A DNA stretch of 33,846 nucleotides from an uncultured Metabacillus sp. (GTDB taxonomy: Bacteria > Bacillota > Bacilli > Bacillales > Bacillaceae). The stretch spans positions 1-33,846 of the forward strand of contig NZ_CANNCR010000045.1 of the NCBI RefSeq assembly GCF_947503125.1, written 5' to 3'. The notes beneath the pieces were generated by a model. That model was not told the DNA's origin, ran no database searches, and saw only the letters and a program-made list of their open reading frames with translations. Below, piece after piece: positions 18,233 through 26,373 of the stretch. Within the stretch, counting starts at the first letter, position 1. Each line of letters starts with the position of its first letter. The position numbers and the translations under genes are program-made.

Positions 18233-19654
18233 TTATTTCGCTTGGATATCAACCTGTTCCACGTAGTCTTGGTGATTTCGCCCATCATGATGACGGAATT
18301 TCTGTTCCAACTGTTCAAGTGTCAGTCCCTTTGTTTCCGGTAAGAATTTATTTACAAATCCGATTGCTGCAAGTCCCAAAGCGACGAAAATAAAGAACGT
18401 TGTAGATAAGCCCACTTTATCAAGTAATACCGGAAATGCCTAACCAATAAAACCATTGACAACCCATAAGAAAAGGACTGTAACACCCATACCTATCCCA
18501 CGTAAACGAAGTGGGAATATTTCTGAGAGCATCAACCATGTTACCGGTGAGATCGCTCCTTGTTGAAAGGCAAGAAACGTAACTGTTAAACTAAGTACGA
18601 CATAGGGAAGTGCCGCAGATCCTTCAAGTGTAAGTGAGAATATCCCAATAAGCAAAAGTGACATCGTTGTTCCTAACAAACCAGTTATCAACATTGGACG
18701 GCGGCCAACCATGCCAAGTAGCCAAATACCAACAAAAGTAGCGAGAACTGATATGACACCGTTTGCAATATTACCGATCAGAGCAGCCTCAGTTCCTAAA
18801 CCAGCATCTTTTAGAATTTGAGTGCCGTAGTACATAATTGAATTAACACCTGTTACTTGTTGCACCACAGCAATTCCAATCCCAAGAAATAGAATACGAC
18901 GAATCCAAGATACACTTAAATCTTTATATGTTGCTTGCTTAGCTTCTGCCTCTTTCGCTAGCGTTTCCTCAATTTCATTCAGCTCTGATTGAGCTTGTTT
19001 TTCCTCACGTACCTTAAGAAGGACGCTTAAGGCATCTCTATTTTTCCCTTTCGATACGAGCCAACGCGGGCTTTCCGGTACTTTAAGCATACCAAAGAAT
19101 AAGAATATAGCCGGAAGTGCCGCGATCGCCAGCATGTAGCGCCAAACATGATCATGATGGGACATTGTGCTCCCTAAAATCGCATTAATAACAAAGGCTA
19201 ATAATTGGCCGGTTACGATCATCAATTCGTTCTGAGTAACCATTCTCCCCCGTCTATCTGCTGGTGACATTTCCGCTAAATAAGCTGGAACTGTTACTGA
19301 AGCTCCCCCTACAGCAAGTCCTAAACAGAAACGGGAAATAATCATAACCGTTACGTTCGGAGCAAGTGTACATCCAAGTGTAGATGCAAAGAAAAGCACT
19401 GCAAGATATAAAATGTTGGTACGACGCCCAGTAAGATCTGAAAGCCTGCCGCCAAATAACGCACCAAGTGCTGCTCCAAAAAGTAGAGAACTGGCAACAA
19501 GCCCTTCAGTGAAAGAAGTAAGACCAAGTGCTTCAGACATAAACGGTAAGGCTCCATTAATCACTCCAGTGTCATATCCAAAAAGAAGCCCTCCGAATGT
19601 TGAGACGATGATAATCGTACGTAAAAACGACTTTTGGTTTCCCTGTTTACTCAT
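18233..19654 (-). pseudogene. iolT: Major inositol transporter IolT interrupted by an in-frame amber codon
   Basis: Sugar-porter MFS transporter for inositol:proton symport. The whole frame of 474 codons (473 residues, the size of Bacillus IolT) is preserved except for a TAG at codon 405 (18440-18442). Upstream are the start MSKQGNQ, the first membrane segment with GGLLFGYDTGVINGA, the PESPRWL motif and the QQVTGVNSIMYYG region; downstream, the remaining ~68 residues hold the last membrane segments and the family ending FLPETKGLTLEQLEQKF. Relatives have a hydrophobic residue, often Leu, at this site, so a single change TTG to TAG is likely. The ATG at 19654 has GAGGAG 8 nt upstream. Truncation would remove the last two membrane helices and should inactivate transport; suppression or a sequencing error would restore it. 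Confidence 0.88.
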
Positions 19655-19803
19655 ATGGATTTCTCCTCTCTTCCCCTTTATAAATAGATAAATAGATTTT
19701 CTATTTATTTTTTGAATCAACGAGTGAGATTCTACTAGATGAATTGCATCATATAGATTGTTTACATATCTTAGTCAATTCACTACAACTATCTTAAACA
19801 ACT

Positions 19804-19817
19804 AGGTAACGCTTACA
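19804..19817 (-). promoter_or_regulatory. cre site (CcpA) upstream of iolT
   Basis: TGTAAGCGTTACCT on the minus strand matches the cre consensus TGWAAGCGYTWNCW at every position. It is about 55 bp downstream of the likely -10 box, a position suited to roadblock repression. Confidence 0.82.
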
Positions 19818-19869
19818 TTTCTAAAACCTTTAATCGTCCAAATTGTTTTTCTAACAACCGGTAAGATTA

Positions 19870-19901
19870 ATTATACACCAAATGAGATTTATCGATTACC
19901 T
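19870..19901 (-). promoter_or_regulatory. Likely iolT promoter with overlapping operator half-site
   Basis: A -10 TATAAT lies at 19875-19870 on the minus strand. The matching -35 position is poor and overlaps ATCGATTACC-type sequence at 19891-19900, which equals one half of the palindromes at 16674 and 20013. Repressor occupancy there would block RNA polymerase. Confidence 0.5.
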
Positions 19902-20012
19902 AATTGAGGCAGATAATTTATTCCAAATTAATTAAAAAACCTCCTTTTGTAGTTTTTTTAACAACTTTTTACAAAAAACATACTTTAAAACGTTATCATC
20001 CTCTATAAGTAA

Positions 20013-20030
20013 AGGGTAATCGATTACCCT
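20013..20030. promoter_or_regulatory. Perfect 18-bp LacI-type operator upstream of iolT
   Basis: AGGGTAATCGATTACCCT is a perfect palindrome centred on CG, typical of LacI-family operators. It shares 17 of 18 bases with the site before iolG. It may act as an auxiliary operator with the half-site at 19891-19900, about 120 bp away. Confidence 0.8.
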
Positions 20031-20211
20031 ATTTATGGTTTTATATTATATGATCCATAATCAGATTTCAATACCTTTTTAGAAAAATTGTATAAATTCC
20101 GACATTTCTTTTTTTCATTTTTAATAAAGTTTAGGTTGGGATGAATTTATCGAAATTGGACTAAGTATATAATCTGTTTTTGAATCAGTATAGAAAAATA
20201 AGCTCCTTCCA

Positions 20212-20823
20212 TTAATCAATTATCTGGAACCCAGCTGTTTTTAAAGGACCTATAGAAAATAGTTTTACAGTTTGCTTAGCTAATTGATTAGGAGAATAGT
20301 GTAAATCCTCCTTTAACCACCAACTTACTGTTCCTATTAAAGCAGAAGAAATAAAAGTAGTTAATAATTCCGGTTGAATTGATAGGATTTCTTCATCAAG
20401 TCCATATGTTAAAAACTCTTCATTAAATTTTTCTTTAATAACATCTTGCATCTTAGTATTAAATCCATTAACACCGTTTTCAAATAACATCACTTTAAAA
20501 AACTTTTTATGTTCAGCAATTTTATTAAAAATTGTTTCAATTAATAGTTGGAAATTCGCTATTTTGACCATTTTGTTTTGAACATAGCTGCATGGCTTAA
20601 TTGCGTCTGCTAATTCATTAAATATTTCATTAAGAAGGGTATCTAATAAATCCTGCTTATCTTTATAATGCAAATAAAAAGTAGCGCGATTTACCAATGC
20701 ACAATCGGCAATATTCTGAATTGTGATGGACTCGTACCCTTTCGTTTGAATTAAATCAAGAAATGCTTCTTTAATTAATTTACGCGTACGAACAATTCGC
20801 AAATCAGTTTTTGTTGACATCAT
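20212..20823 (-). CDS. TetR/AcrR-family transcriptional regulator
   Basis: A 203-aa regulator with the N-terminal TetR helix-turn-helix (TRKLIKEAFLDLIQTKGYESITIQNIADCALVNRATFYLHYKDK, seen at about residues 9-52 and quoted in family terms). The C-terminal half resembles the TetR_C_8/DhaS-like type. The ATG at 20823 has AAGGTGG 5 nt upstream, with a second ATG directly after it. It is divergent from the YhgE/Pip-like gene, and the space between them holds an inverted repeat just behind that gene's promoter, so it most likely represses the membrane protein and perhaps itself. The inducer is unknown. Confidence 0.9.
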   Translation of the reverse strand: MMSTKTDLRIVRTRKLIKEAFLDLIQTKGYESITIQNIADCALVNRATFYLHYKDKQDLLDTLLNEIFNELADAIKPCSYVQNKMVKIANFQLLIETIFNKIAEHKKFFKVMLFENGVNGFNTKMQDVIKEKFNEEFLTYGLDEEILSIQPELLTTFISSALIGTVSWWLKEDLHYSPNQLAKQTVKLFSIGPLKTAGFQIID

Positions 20824-20906
20824 TACACCCACCTTAAAAATTTGTTAGTTTCTAGACATATCAGGTTTATTTGTCGTATATCTAATAAATCGAAAGATAT
20901 TGATTA

Positions 20907-20934
20907 TTGAGTATCAAAAATTGGTCATTATAAT
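20907..20934 (+). promoter_or_regulatory. Sigma-A promoter of the YhgE/Pip-like gene
   Basis: -35 TTGAGT (20907-20912) and -10 TATAAT (20929-20934) are 16 nt apart. The start point should fall inside the inverted repeat at 20940-20964. Confidence 0.65.
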
Positions 20935-20939
20935 GAAAT

Positions 20940-20975
20940 TATAAATAACAAATAGTTATTTATACAACATGTTGT
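20940..20975. promoter_or_regulatory. Probable TetR operator: two adjacent inverted repeats
   Basis: An inverted repeat with 10-bp arms TATAAATAAC/GTTATTTATA and a 5-nt spacer occupies 20940-20964. A second, shorter palindrome ACAACATGTTGT follows at 20964-20975. Both lie at the predicted transcription start of the membrane-protein gene, where a repressor would act. Confidence 0.6.
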
Positions 20976-21002
20976 TGATTATTTTTTGAGGAGTTGGTCA
21001 TT

Positions 21003-22187
21003 TTGTGTGTAATGAAGAATTTCTTTTCTCAAAAATTGTTTTGGGGAGGGTTGTTAGCAATCATTGTAGTTGTCAGTATATTCATGGTCGGTTTTATGGG
21101 CTCTATAGTAAACCCTGAACCAAAAGATTTACCAGTAGCTATCGTAGTGGAAGATAAGGGTGTTGAAATGCCTAATCATACATTAAACTTTGGGGAAACA
21201 GTTAAAGAAACTTTAATAACAAATAAGGATATACCTTTTAAATGGAGTGTCTTAAAGGACAAAGACGAAGCAATGAACGGAATGAACAATAGATCTTACT
21301 ACGCAGCAATTATCATTCCGGAAAATACTTCGCAAAATATTGCTGCGTTGCTTCAATCAAGCCCTGGGCAGCCTCAAGTAGAAGTCATTACAAACGAAGG
21401 AATGAATTATACTGCAGCAAATACAATAGGACAAATTGTTAACCAAATGGGTTTGGAAATGAACACTCAAGTTCAAAATATCATGTTTAGTCAATTAGAA
21501 GCACAGTCTGTATCACTTCCAGCTGATAAAATAAAACAAGTAATAAATCCTTTAAAAATTGAAAAACAGGTAATAAATGATGTAGATAGCCATACAGCTA
21601 ATGGAAATACCCCAGTATTATTTACACAAATTCTTTGGCTCTCTGTTTTTATTTGTTCTTTAATACTATTCATCACTTTAAAGAAAACGACAAATTCACA
21701 AATAAGTTTAACTTCTATTGCAAGTCAGGTAATTGGCGGTATTTTATTTCTATTAGTTATTGTTACGTCTATTATGTTATTTGCAGATTACATATTAGAT
21801 GTGAATATTCCTAATAAAGAAATCACCTTCCTTTTCCTGCTTTTGAGCGGCTTTACCTTCTTTTTGTTACAAAATACTTTATTCAATTGGATTGGAGTTA
21901 TTGCAGCACCATTTATTTTACTAATGTTTTTATTTTCAATCCCTGTACTGAACTTACCTGTCGAGTTTTTACCAGACCTAACGAAGGATTGGTTATATTC
22001 GTGGATTCCATTAAAATTTAGTGTCGAAGGTCTAAGAGGGATATTCTTCTTTGATAACCATAATATTGGTGAATCGTTGAATATACTGGTTTATATTGGA
22101 ATAGGCTCTCTAATTCTTATGACACTTTCTATTTTCAAAAAACAAATTAAAAAAGAGAAACAAATTGAAATAACCAATTCAAACTAA
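21003..22187 (+). CDS. YhgE/Pip-like ABC-2-type membrane protein
   Basis: A 394-aa membrane protein. One N-terminal membrane segment (LFWGGLLAIIVVVSIFMVGFMGSIV) is followed by an extracytoplasmic domain of about 180 residues (with LPVAIVVEDKG and YYAAIIIPENTSQNIAALLQ) and then five or so C-terminal membrane segments. This is the layout of the YhgE/Pip and ABC-2 permease group, whose members serve in export or phage infection. No ATPase gene accompanies it. The start is uncertain: TTG at 21003 is 9 nt after GAGGAG, while ATG at 21012 is rather far from it. It is controlled, by position, by the divergent TetR regulator. The precise substrate is unknown. Confidence 0.75.
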   Translation: MCVMKNFFSQKLFWGGLLAIIVVVSIFMVGFMGSIVNPEPKDLPVAIVVEDKGVEMPNHTLNFGETVKETLITNKDIPFKWSVLKDKDEAMNGMNNRSYYAAIIIPENTSQNIAALLQSSPGQPQVEVITNEGMNYTAANTIGQIVNQMGLEMNTQVQNIMFSQLEAQSVSLPADKIKQVINPLKIEKQVINDVDSHTANGNTPVLFTQILWLSVFICSLILFITLKKTTNSQISLTSIASQVIGGILFLLVIVTSIMLFADYILDVNIPNKEITFLFLLLSGFTFFLLQNTLFNWIGVIAAPFILLMFLFSIPVLNLPVEFLPDLTKDWLYSWIPLKFSVEGLRGIFFFDNHNIGESLNILVYIGIGSLILMTLSIFKKQIKKEKQIEITNSN

Positions 22188-22214
22188 TCATTTCAATTTA
22201 ATAGTTGTAAGATC

Positions 22215-22244
22215 AAAAAAACTCTCGTGTACCGAGAGTTTTTT
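22215..22244. terminator. Bidirectional terminator between the YhgE-like gene and the acyl/sulfur operon
   Basis: A 12-bp perfect stem AAAAAACTCTCG/CGAGAGTTTTTT with a 6-nt loop gives a U-tract in both directions. It serves the plus-strand membrane-protein gene and the minus-strand cysteine desulfurase gene, and so marks the end of the seven-gene operon. Confidence 0.9.
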
Positions 22245-22256
22245 CCTTTATAAATA

Positions 22257-23450
22257 TCATCCTATATGAACACGTTCCTCTATTTTAGGAGAATATTTAC
22301 TTGAAATTGTCCTTAATTGAGATACTATTTTTGAAATTAACCTTACAGCCTCAATGATTTCTAATTGAGTTGTAAACTTCCCAAAACTTATTCTAATAGA
22401 GCTTCTAATTTCATCATCAGACTTCCCCATTGCTTTTAAAACATAGGATAATTTCGCTGAAGAGGAGCTACATGCTGATGAAATTGACACACATACACCA
22501 TATTGATTTAAGGCAGCTGCTAACGCTTCTCCTCTAATCCCTGAAAACTGTATATTTAATGTAGTTGGTACTGAAGATTCAAGGCTTCCATTTATGGACC
22601 AGTTAGAGAGATTTTTTAATTCTTCTAAAAAAATATTTCTTAAATCCTGCATTTGTTGATGATTGGAACTTAAATGATCTCTAGCAATTTTTGCTGCAAC
22701 TCCTAATCCAATGATTCCCGCTACATTTTCAGTCCCTGAACGAATCCCCATTTCTTGTGATCCACCGAATATAAGAGGGGATATTTTAATGCCTTCTCTT
22801 ATATACAAGCATCCAACACCTTTAGGACCATATATTTTATGGGCTGAAATAGAAAGACTATCAACAGCTATTTCTTTAACATCAATCTTTACCTTTCCAA
22901 CCCCTTGGACAGCATCACAGTGAAAATGAATTCCGTTTTCCTTGCAGATTCTACTAATTTGTTCAATCGGTTGAATTGAACCTACTTCATTATTAACCAT
23001 CATGATGGTTACAAGGCAGGTTTGTGTGTCAATAGCATTCAATAATTCTTTTATACCAATCACACCATTAGAATCTACTGGAAGCTTTGTAATTCTAAAA
23101 CCATAGTATTCTTGAAGATGCCTGCAAGCTTCTAGAATGGCTGGATGTTCAATAGAGCTTGTAATGATATGTTTTTTATCTAAGTTCTTAAGTGCAATCC
23201 CCATTAATATGGTAGAGTTGGATTCAGAAGCACCACTCGTGAAAATAATTTCGTTTTCTTCAGCATTAATTAGTTCAGCAACATTTCTTCTAGCTTCACT
23301 AATGGCATCTTTAGCCTCTTTACCTAAAAAATATTTACTAGAAGGATTACCGAAAGAATTCATCAAATAAGGAACCATTGCCTGATATACATCATGATCC
23401 AACGGGGTCGTAGCATTGTAATCAAGATAAATAGTCTCCTTATTTATCAC
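22257..23450 (-). CDS. Cysteine desulfurase (IscS/NifS class)
   Basis: PLP enzyme of 397 aa that takes sulfur from L-cysteine as a persulfide and gives alanine. The start YLDYNATTPLD, the PLP-stacking His102 (SSIEHPA), Asp179 (HCDAVQG), the PLP lysine Lys205 (SAHKIYGPKG) and the catalytic Cys327 in SSACSSSSAK are all present, so it should be active. The GTG start at 23450 shares one base with the TAG stop of the scaffold gene, with AAGGTG 7 nt before it. It is last in a seven-gene operon of acyl-activating and carrier genes, which suggests a dedicated sulfur supply, either for an iron-sulfur cluster or for a sulfur-containing product, rather than housekeeping. It ends just before a strong terminator. 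Confidence 0.93.
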   Translation of the reverse strand: MINKETIYLDYNATTPLDHDVYQAMVPYLMNSFGNPSSKYFLGKEAKDAISEARRNVAELINAEENEIIFTSGASESNSTILMGIALKNLDKKHIITSSIEHPAILEACRHLQEYYGFRITKLPVDSNGVIGIKELLNAIDTQTCLVTIMMVNNEVGSIQPIEQISRICKENGIHFHCDAVQGVGKVKIDVKEIAVDSLSISAHKIYGPKGVGCLYIREGIKISPLIFGGSQEMGIRSGTENVAGIIGLGVAAKIARDHLSSNHQQMQDLRNIFLEELKNLSNWSINGSLESSVPTTLNIQFSGIRGEALAAALNQYGVCVSISSACSSSSAKLSYVLKAMGKSDDEIRSSIRISFGKFTTQLEIIEAVRLISKIVSQLRTISSKYSPKIEERVHIG

Positions 23451-23854
23451 TAAAATGCACCTTCGCCTTCTACTAGAAACTCTTTTTTCTCAAGGTTTTT
23501 CTGAATTGGATGTGAACATTGATGGATGATGCTAAGTCCAATGTCAATACAATGATATTGAGCTGGTTCAAGTTCACCTAACCAATCTGAAACTTCATCA
23601 CGAGTGATTGAAGTAAGTTCATCGAATGTTTTTCCTTTAATGACTTCTGAAACGATACTTGCTGTTGCAATGGAGGTTGAACATCCATATGCTAGGTAAG
23701 AAACCTCAGTAATTTGTTGTTCCTCAACTTTCAAAAACATATGAACGGTATCGCCGCATATTGGGTTACCAATTTCCACAACATAATCGTGGTTCTCCAT
23801 TTCACCAATATTTCTTGGATTCATAAAATGCTCGCAAATAATATCATTAAACAT
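23450..23854 (-). CDS. IscU/NifU-type iron-sulfur scaffold protein
   Basis: A 134-aa scaffold that receives persulfide sulfur from a cysteine desulfurase. The three cluster-ligating cysteines of the family are visible: Cys33 in GNPICGD, Cys58 in AYGCSTSIATAS and Cys102 in QYHCIDIG. The usual Asp after the first Cys is present. Extra cysteines occur at 7 and 113. The ATG at 23854 directly follows the TAA of the LuxE-like gene, with GGAGG 7 nt upstream, and its stop overlaps the desulfurase start. Such tight coupling argues that both work with the LuxE-like protein's pathway. It might deliver a cluster or sulfur to a protein in this operon, but none of them is a clear iron-sulfur enzyme. Confidence 0.92.
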   Translation of the reverse strand: MFNDIICEHFMNPRNIGEMENHDYVVEIGNPICGDTVHMFLKVEEQQITEVSYLAYGCSTSIATASIVSEVIKGKTFDELTSITRDEVSDWLGELEPAQYHCIDIGLSIIHQCSHPIQKNLEKKEFLVEGEGAF

Positions 23855-25027
23855 TTACTCGCCTCCCGGCACAGCCATCATTTGCTTTTCTTTTTCTTCA
23901 ATAAACTTTTCTAAGTTAATCGCACAGCAGCCCACCTCTACACCTGGCATACGTGAAATATAAACTAATTTTTGCCCATTTCGTCCACATTCACATGTAG
24001 TATCTTTACGTAAATATCCCACATCTTCTGTCAAGACAAAACCAGGATAGGAAATGCAAGTAGGATCATAAATAGCAATAACGCCACGCTCACCATATTC
24101 TACCTCTTCTAAAACATTCCGAGGATTTCTTAGTGATAAATGAACCCAAGGTGGAACATGCTTTTCTTGTTGGTCACATTCTACTGCTAACATATTTGCT
24201 TCTACTAACCCGTACATATCACGTACATTATTAATTTGCACACCTAGATATTCATGACAAAGGCGGTTAAATTCTTCCCTTGGAATTTCTTCGCCAGTAA
24301 ACTTTTTCCATCCACCTAGTGTGATAATGTAGCTTTTCTTTTCCAAGTTTAACTTTAGGTTATTTTCCATACAGTATTTGATTAGCTTATGAATAAGAAA
24401 AGGCGGTCCAACTAAATGACGAGTATGTTTTCCTTCCCATGAATGAAGTAATTCCACCGCTTTCTCAGGATTGAATGTAACACGTTTTACCACATTTGCT
24501 GCTCCATCAAGTAAACCTGCAAATATATTTAATGCTTTCACCATGCCCATTTCTGGCATCTCTTCAGTTGGAGGAAAAAGAAATAGTCCCATACCGCGGG
24601 AAATTTGGAAAAATTCTCTATAAGTTGATACAACACTTTCAAATGCATTATCAACAGTAATTTTGTCACGTCTAGAAACGCTCGGAATACCACTTGTTCC
24701 CGTACTGCGCATCTCATATTCAACTTCATTTAATTTCGATGTCATTAAAAGGTGTGAATCACATTGTTTAAAAGTCTGTACCGGAATTAGTGGGATTTTC
24801 ACTAAATCTTCGAACCCTTTAACGTCTTCTGGAGTTACTTGTTTTTTATGACAAACATCTCGATAAAACTCATTATTTTCATAATGGTGCTTAAAATTCT
24901 CAGCAATGATACTACCTTTATACTCATTTACAAGGTCGAAAGGCAGTTTATATAAATCATGTGAACTGCCGACTAACGTATTAAGTGGATTAAGTCCTAA
25001 ATCTCTTAATTGTTCAGCTATATTCAT
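23855..25027 (-). CDS. LuxE-like acyl-protein synthetase (adenylate-forming)
   Basis: A 390-aa enzyme of the LuxE/PaaK-like acyl-protein synthetase family. Known LuxE activates a fatty acid as acyl-AMP and passes it to its own cysteine, then to the reductase LuxC. Visible are the ATP-binding RSTGTSGIPS (residues 107-116), LGGWKKFTGEEI (about 237-248), RDMYGLVEANM (269-279), and the C-terminal CECG (345-348) and GCC (366-368), the latter near where LuxE carries its acyl-accepting cysteine. The ATG at 25027 overlaps the ACP stop as ATGA, with GGAGG 7 nt before it. No luxC, luxD or luxAB gene is near, so the acyl acceptor is open; the ACP or the scaffold protein are candidates. Confidence 0.85.
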   Translation of the reverse strand: MNIAEQLRDLGLNPLNTLVGSSHDLYKLPFDLVNEYKGSIIAENFKHHYENNEFYRDVCHKKQVTPEDVKGFEDLVKIPLIPVQTFKQCDSHLLMTSKLNEVEYEMRSTGTSGIPSVSRRDKITVDNAFESVVSTYREFFQISRGMGLFLFPPTEEMPEMGMVKALNIFAGLLDGAANVVKRVTFNPEKAVELLHSWEGKHTRHLVGPPFLIHKLIKYCMENNLKLNLEKKSYIITLGGWKKFTGEEIPREEFNRLCHEYLGVQINNVRDMYGLVEANMLAVECDQQEKHVPPWVHLSLRNPRNVLEEVEYGERGVIAIYDPTCISYPGFVLTEDVGYLRKDTTCECGRNGQKLVYISRMPGVEVGCCAINLEKFIEEKEKQMMAVPGGE

Positions 25028-25284
25028 TGACTTACCTCCTGAGAATTTTGGATATTATTAATTAACGTAATCAAATCATCAATTGTTTTGCACCAGCTAT
25101 AATCATCTTGAGGTATAGAGATGTTAAATTTCTCTTCTAAGTCCAATACCAGTTCAACTCGATCAGCAGAATCCAGAGCTAGGTCTCCTGACATATCACT
25201 ATCAAAATTAATTTTCTCAGCTTTTAATGAAGTAAAAGAAGTAATAGAGTTTTGGATCACTTTCAGCATTTCTTGTTTCTCCAT
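25024..25284 (-). CDS. Acyl carrier protein
   Basis: An 86-aa acidic protein with the phosphopantetheine attachment site in LALDSADRVEL, Ser39. Like other carrier proteins it should hold acyl chains as thioesters on a phosphopantetheine arm after modification. The site reads DSADRVE rather than the DSLDxVE of the fatty-acid ACP, which together with its operon place suggests a specialised carrier. The ATG at 25284 has GGAGG 6 nt upstream. It lies between the flavoprotein gene (15 bp ahead) and the LuxE-like gene (4-bp overlap). The expected donor is the fatty acyl-AMP ligase encoded two genes earlier. Confidence 0.93.
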   Translation of the reverse strand: MEKQEMLKVIQNSITSFTSLKAEKINFDSDMSGDLALDSADRVELVLDLEEKFNISIPQDDYSWCKTIDDLITLINNIQNSQEVSQ

Positions 25285-25299
25285 GTTTATCCTCCAACA

Positions 25300-26346
25300 T
25301 TAATTGGTTTGCAATTTCCCTGCTAAGTATTTGGCATCTTCTCCAACGCCTAATAATAAAGCCGAACCTCTTCGATATTGCCAAGATAATCCTATGAAAA
25401 ATAACCCCGGTTCTTTTGTTACTCCTCTTTCATGAATCGGATTACCCTTTTCATCAAAAATATTTGATATATCTAACCAATCATAATCAGGTTTAAATCC
25501 GGTGGCCCAGATAATATTTTTCGGTTGTATCTCATTACCATTTTCAAATTTAATTTTTTGATCACTAAAACCAGTTGTTCTAGGAAGCATCTTAACTTTC
25601 CCTTCCTTGACTAATGGTATTATTTCCTTACCAATGATAGGATCATTCTTTTTAAGAAATTGGCCCGGTTTTGAATCTACAGTAAGCTTGGATATTCCCA
25701 GTACACTGAACCACCAAAAAATACTTTTGTTAAAAACCTGATATGGCAGGAATTTAGGCTTCTTACCCAATGATAGATATACATCTCTTGTAGAAGACAG
25801 CTCAGCAGCAATTTGCATTCCCGAGTTCCCGCCACCAACCACCAAAGTTGTTCCATCTTTTAGTTGAGAAGGATTTTTATAGTGTGCAGAATGAATTTGA
25901 AAAATATCATTTGGTATTTTGTCACTAAAATCAGGTATAGATGGTTTTTGAAATGGACCTGTAGCGATAATAAGATTTTTTGTTAAAAATTCTTCACCAG
26001 AGTTTGTGATAATATGAAAATTATCTTCCTCTTTAGAGACTTTTGTAATTTTTGTATTTAGTTTTACAGGCAGATTGAATTTTTTGGCGTACTCTTCCAA
26101 GTAATCCGCAACTTCATCTTTTGTTGGATAACCATTCTGGTCACCGGGTAATGACATACCTGGTAATGCACTATGTGAGCGAGGCGTAAACAATCTTAAC
26201 GAATCATAACGTAATCGCCAAGAATCTCCTACTCTAGCATGGCTTTCTATTAGTAAAAATGAATTTGTCATATCTCGGAGATAATACCCCATAGCCAAAC
26301 CAGCTTGCCCTGCCCCAACTATTATTGTGTTATATCGGTTTACCAC
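25300..26346 (-). CDS. Flavin-containing monooxygenase-like NAD(P)/FAD oxidoreductase (CzcO type)
   Basis: A 348-aa flavoprotein. The FAD-binding GAGQAG is at residues 11-16 (after IIV), and the NADPH-binding GGGNSG at 171-176 (VVGGGNSGMQIAAEL). A FQIHSAHYKNP stretch matches the FxxxHSxxY part of the class B monooxygenase fingerprint, and ATGFKPDYDWL is the late conserved motif. Such enzymes oxygenate N or S atoms or insert oxygen beside ketones. I chose the GTG at 26346, 9 nt after AAAGGA; TTG at 26364 is possible but lacks a site. It lies 27 bp after the acyl-AMP ligase and 15 bp before the ACP, so its substrate may be a carrier-bound or sulfur-containing acyl group; that is inference. Confidence 0.88.
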   Translation of the reverse strand: MVNRYNTIIVGAGQAGLAMGYYLRDMTNSFLLIESHARVGDSWRLRYDSLRLFTPRSHSALPGMSLPGDQNGYPTKDEVADYLEEYAKKFNLPVKLNTKITKVSKEEDNFHIITNSGEEFLTKNLIIATGPFQKPSIPDFSDKIPNDIFQIHSAHYKNPSQLKDGTTLVVGGGNSGMQIAAELSSTRDVYLSLGKKPKFLPYQVFNKSIFWWFSVLGISKLTVDSKPGQFLKKNDPIIGKEIIPLVKEGKVKMLPRTTGFSDQKIKFENGNEIQPKNIIWATGFKPDYDWLDISNIFDEKGNPIHERGVTKEPGLFFIGLSWQYRRGSALLLGVGEDAKYLAGKLQTN

Positions 26347-26373
26347 AGAAACATATCCTTTCAAAAATCTTGG

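Larger units (their letters stand above)
19655..20211. other. iolT control region
   Basis: No gene was seen. On the minus strand, in transcription order, it holds the perfect palindrome at 20013-20030, an orphan AGGAGG at 19940-19946, an operator half-site at 19885-19901 next to a possible -10 TATAAT (19875-19870), and a cre site at 19804-19817. The segment 20031-20211 shows nothing recognisable. Confidence 0.5.

Noticed and set aside
18233-18415. Separate small gene of 60 codons
   Set aside because: It is in the same frame as iolT and continues its C-terminal sequence after the amber codon.
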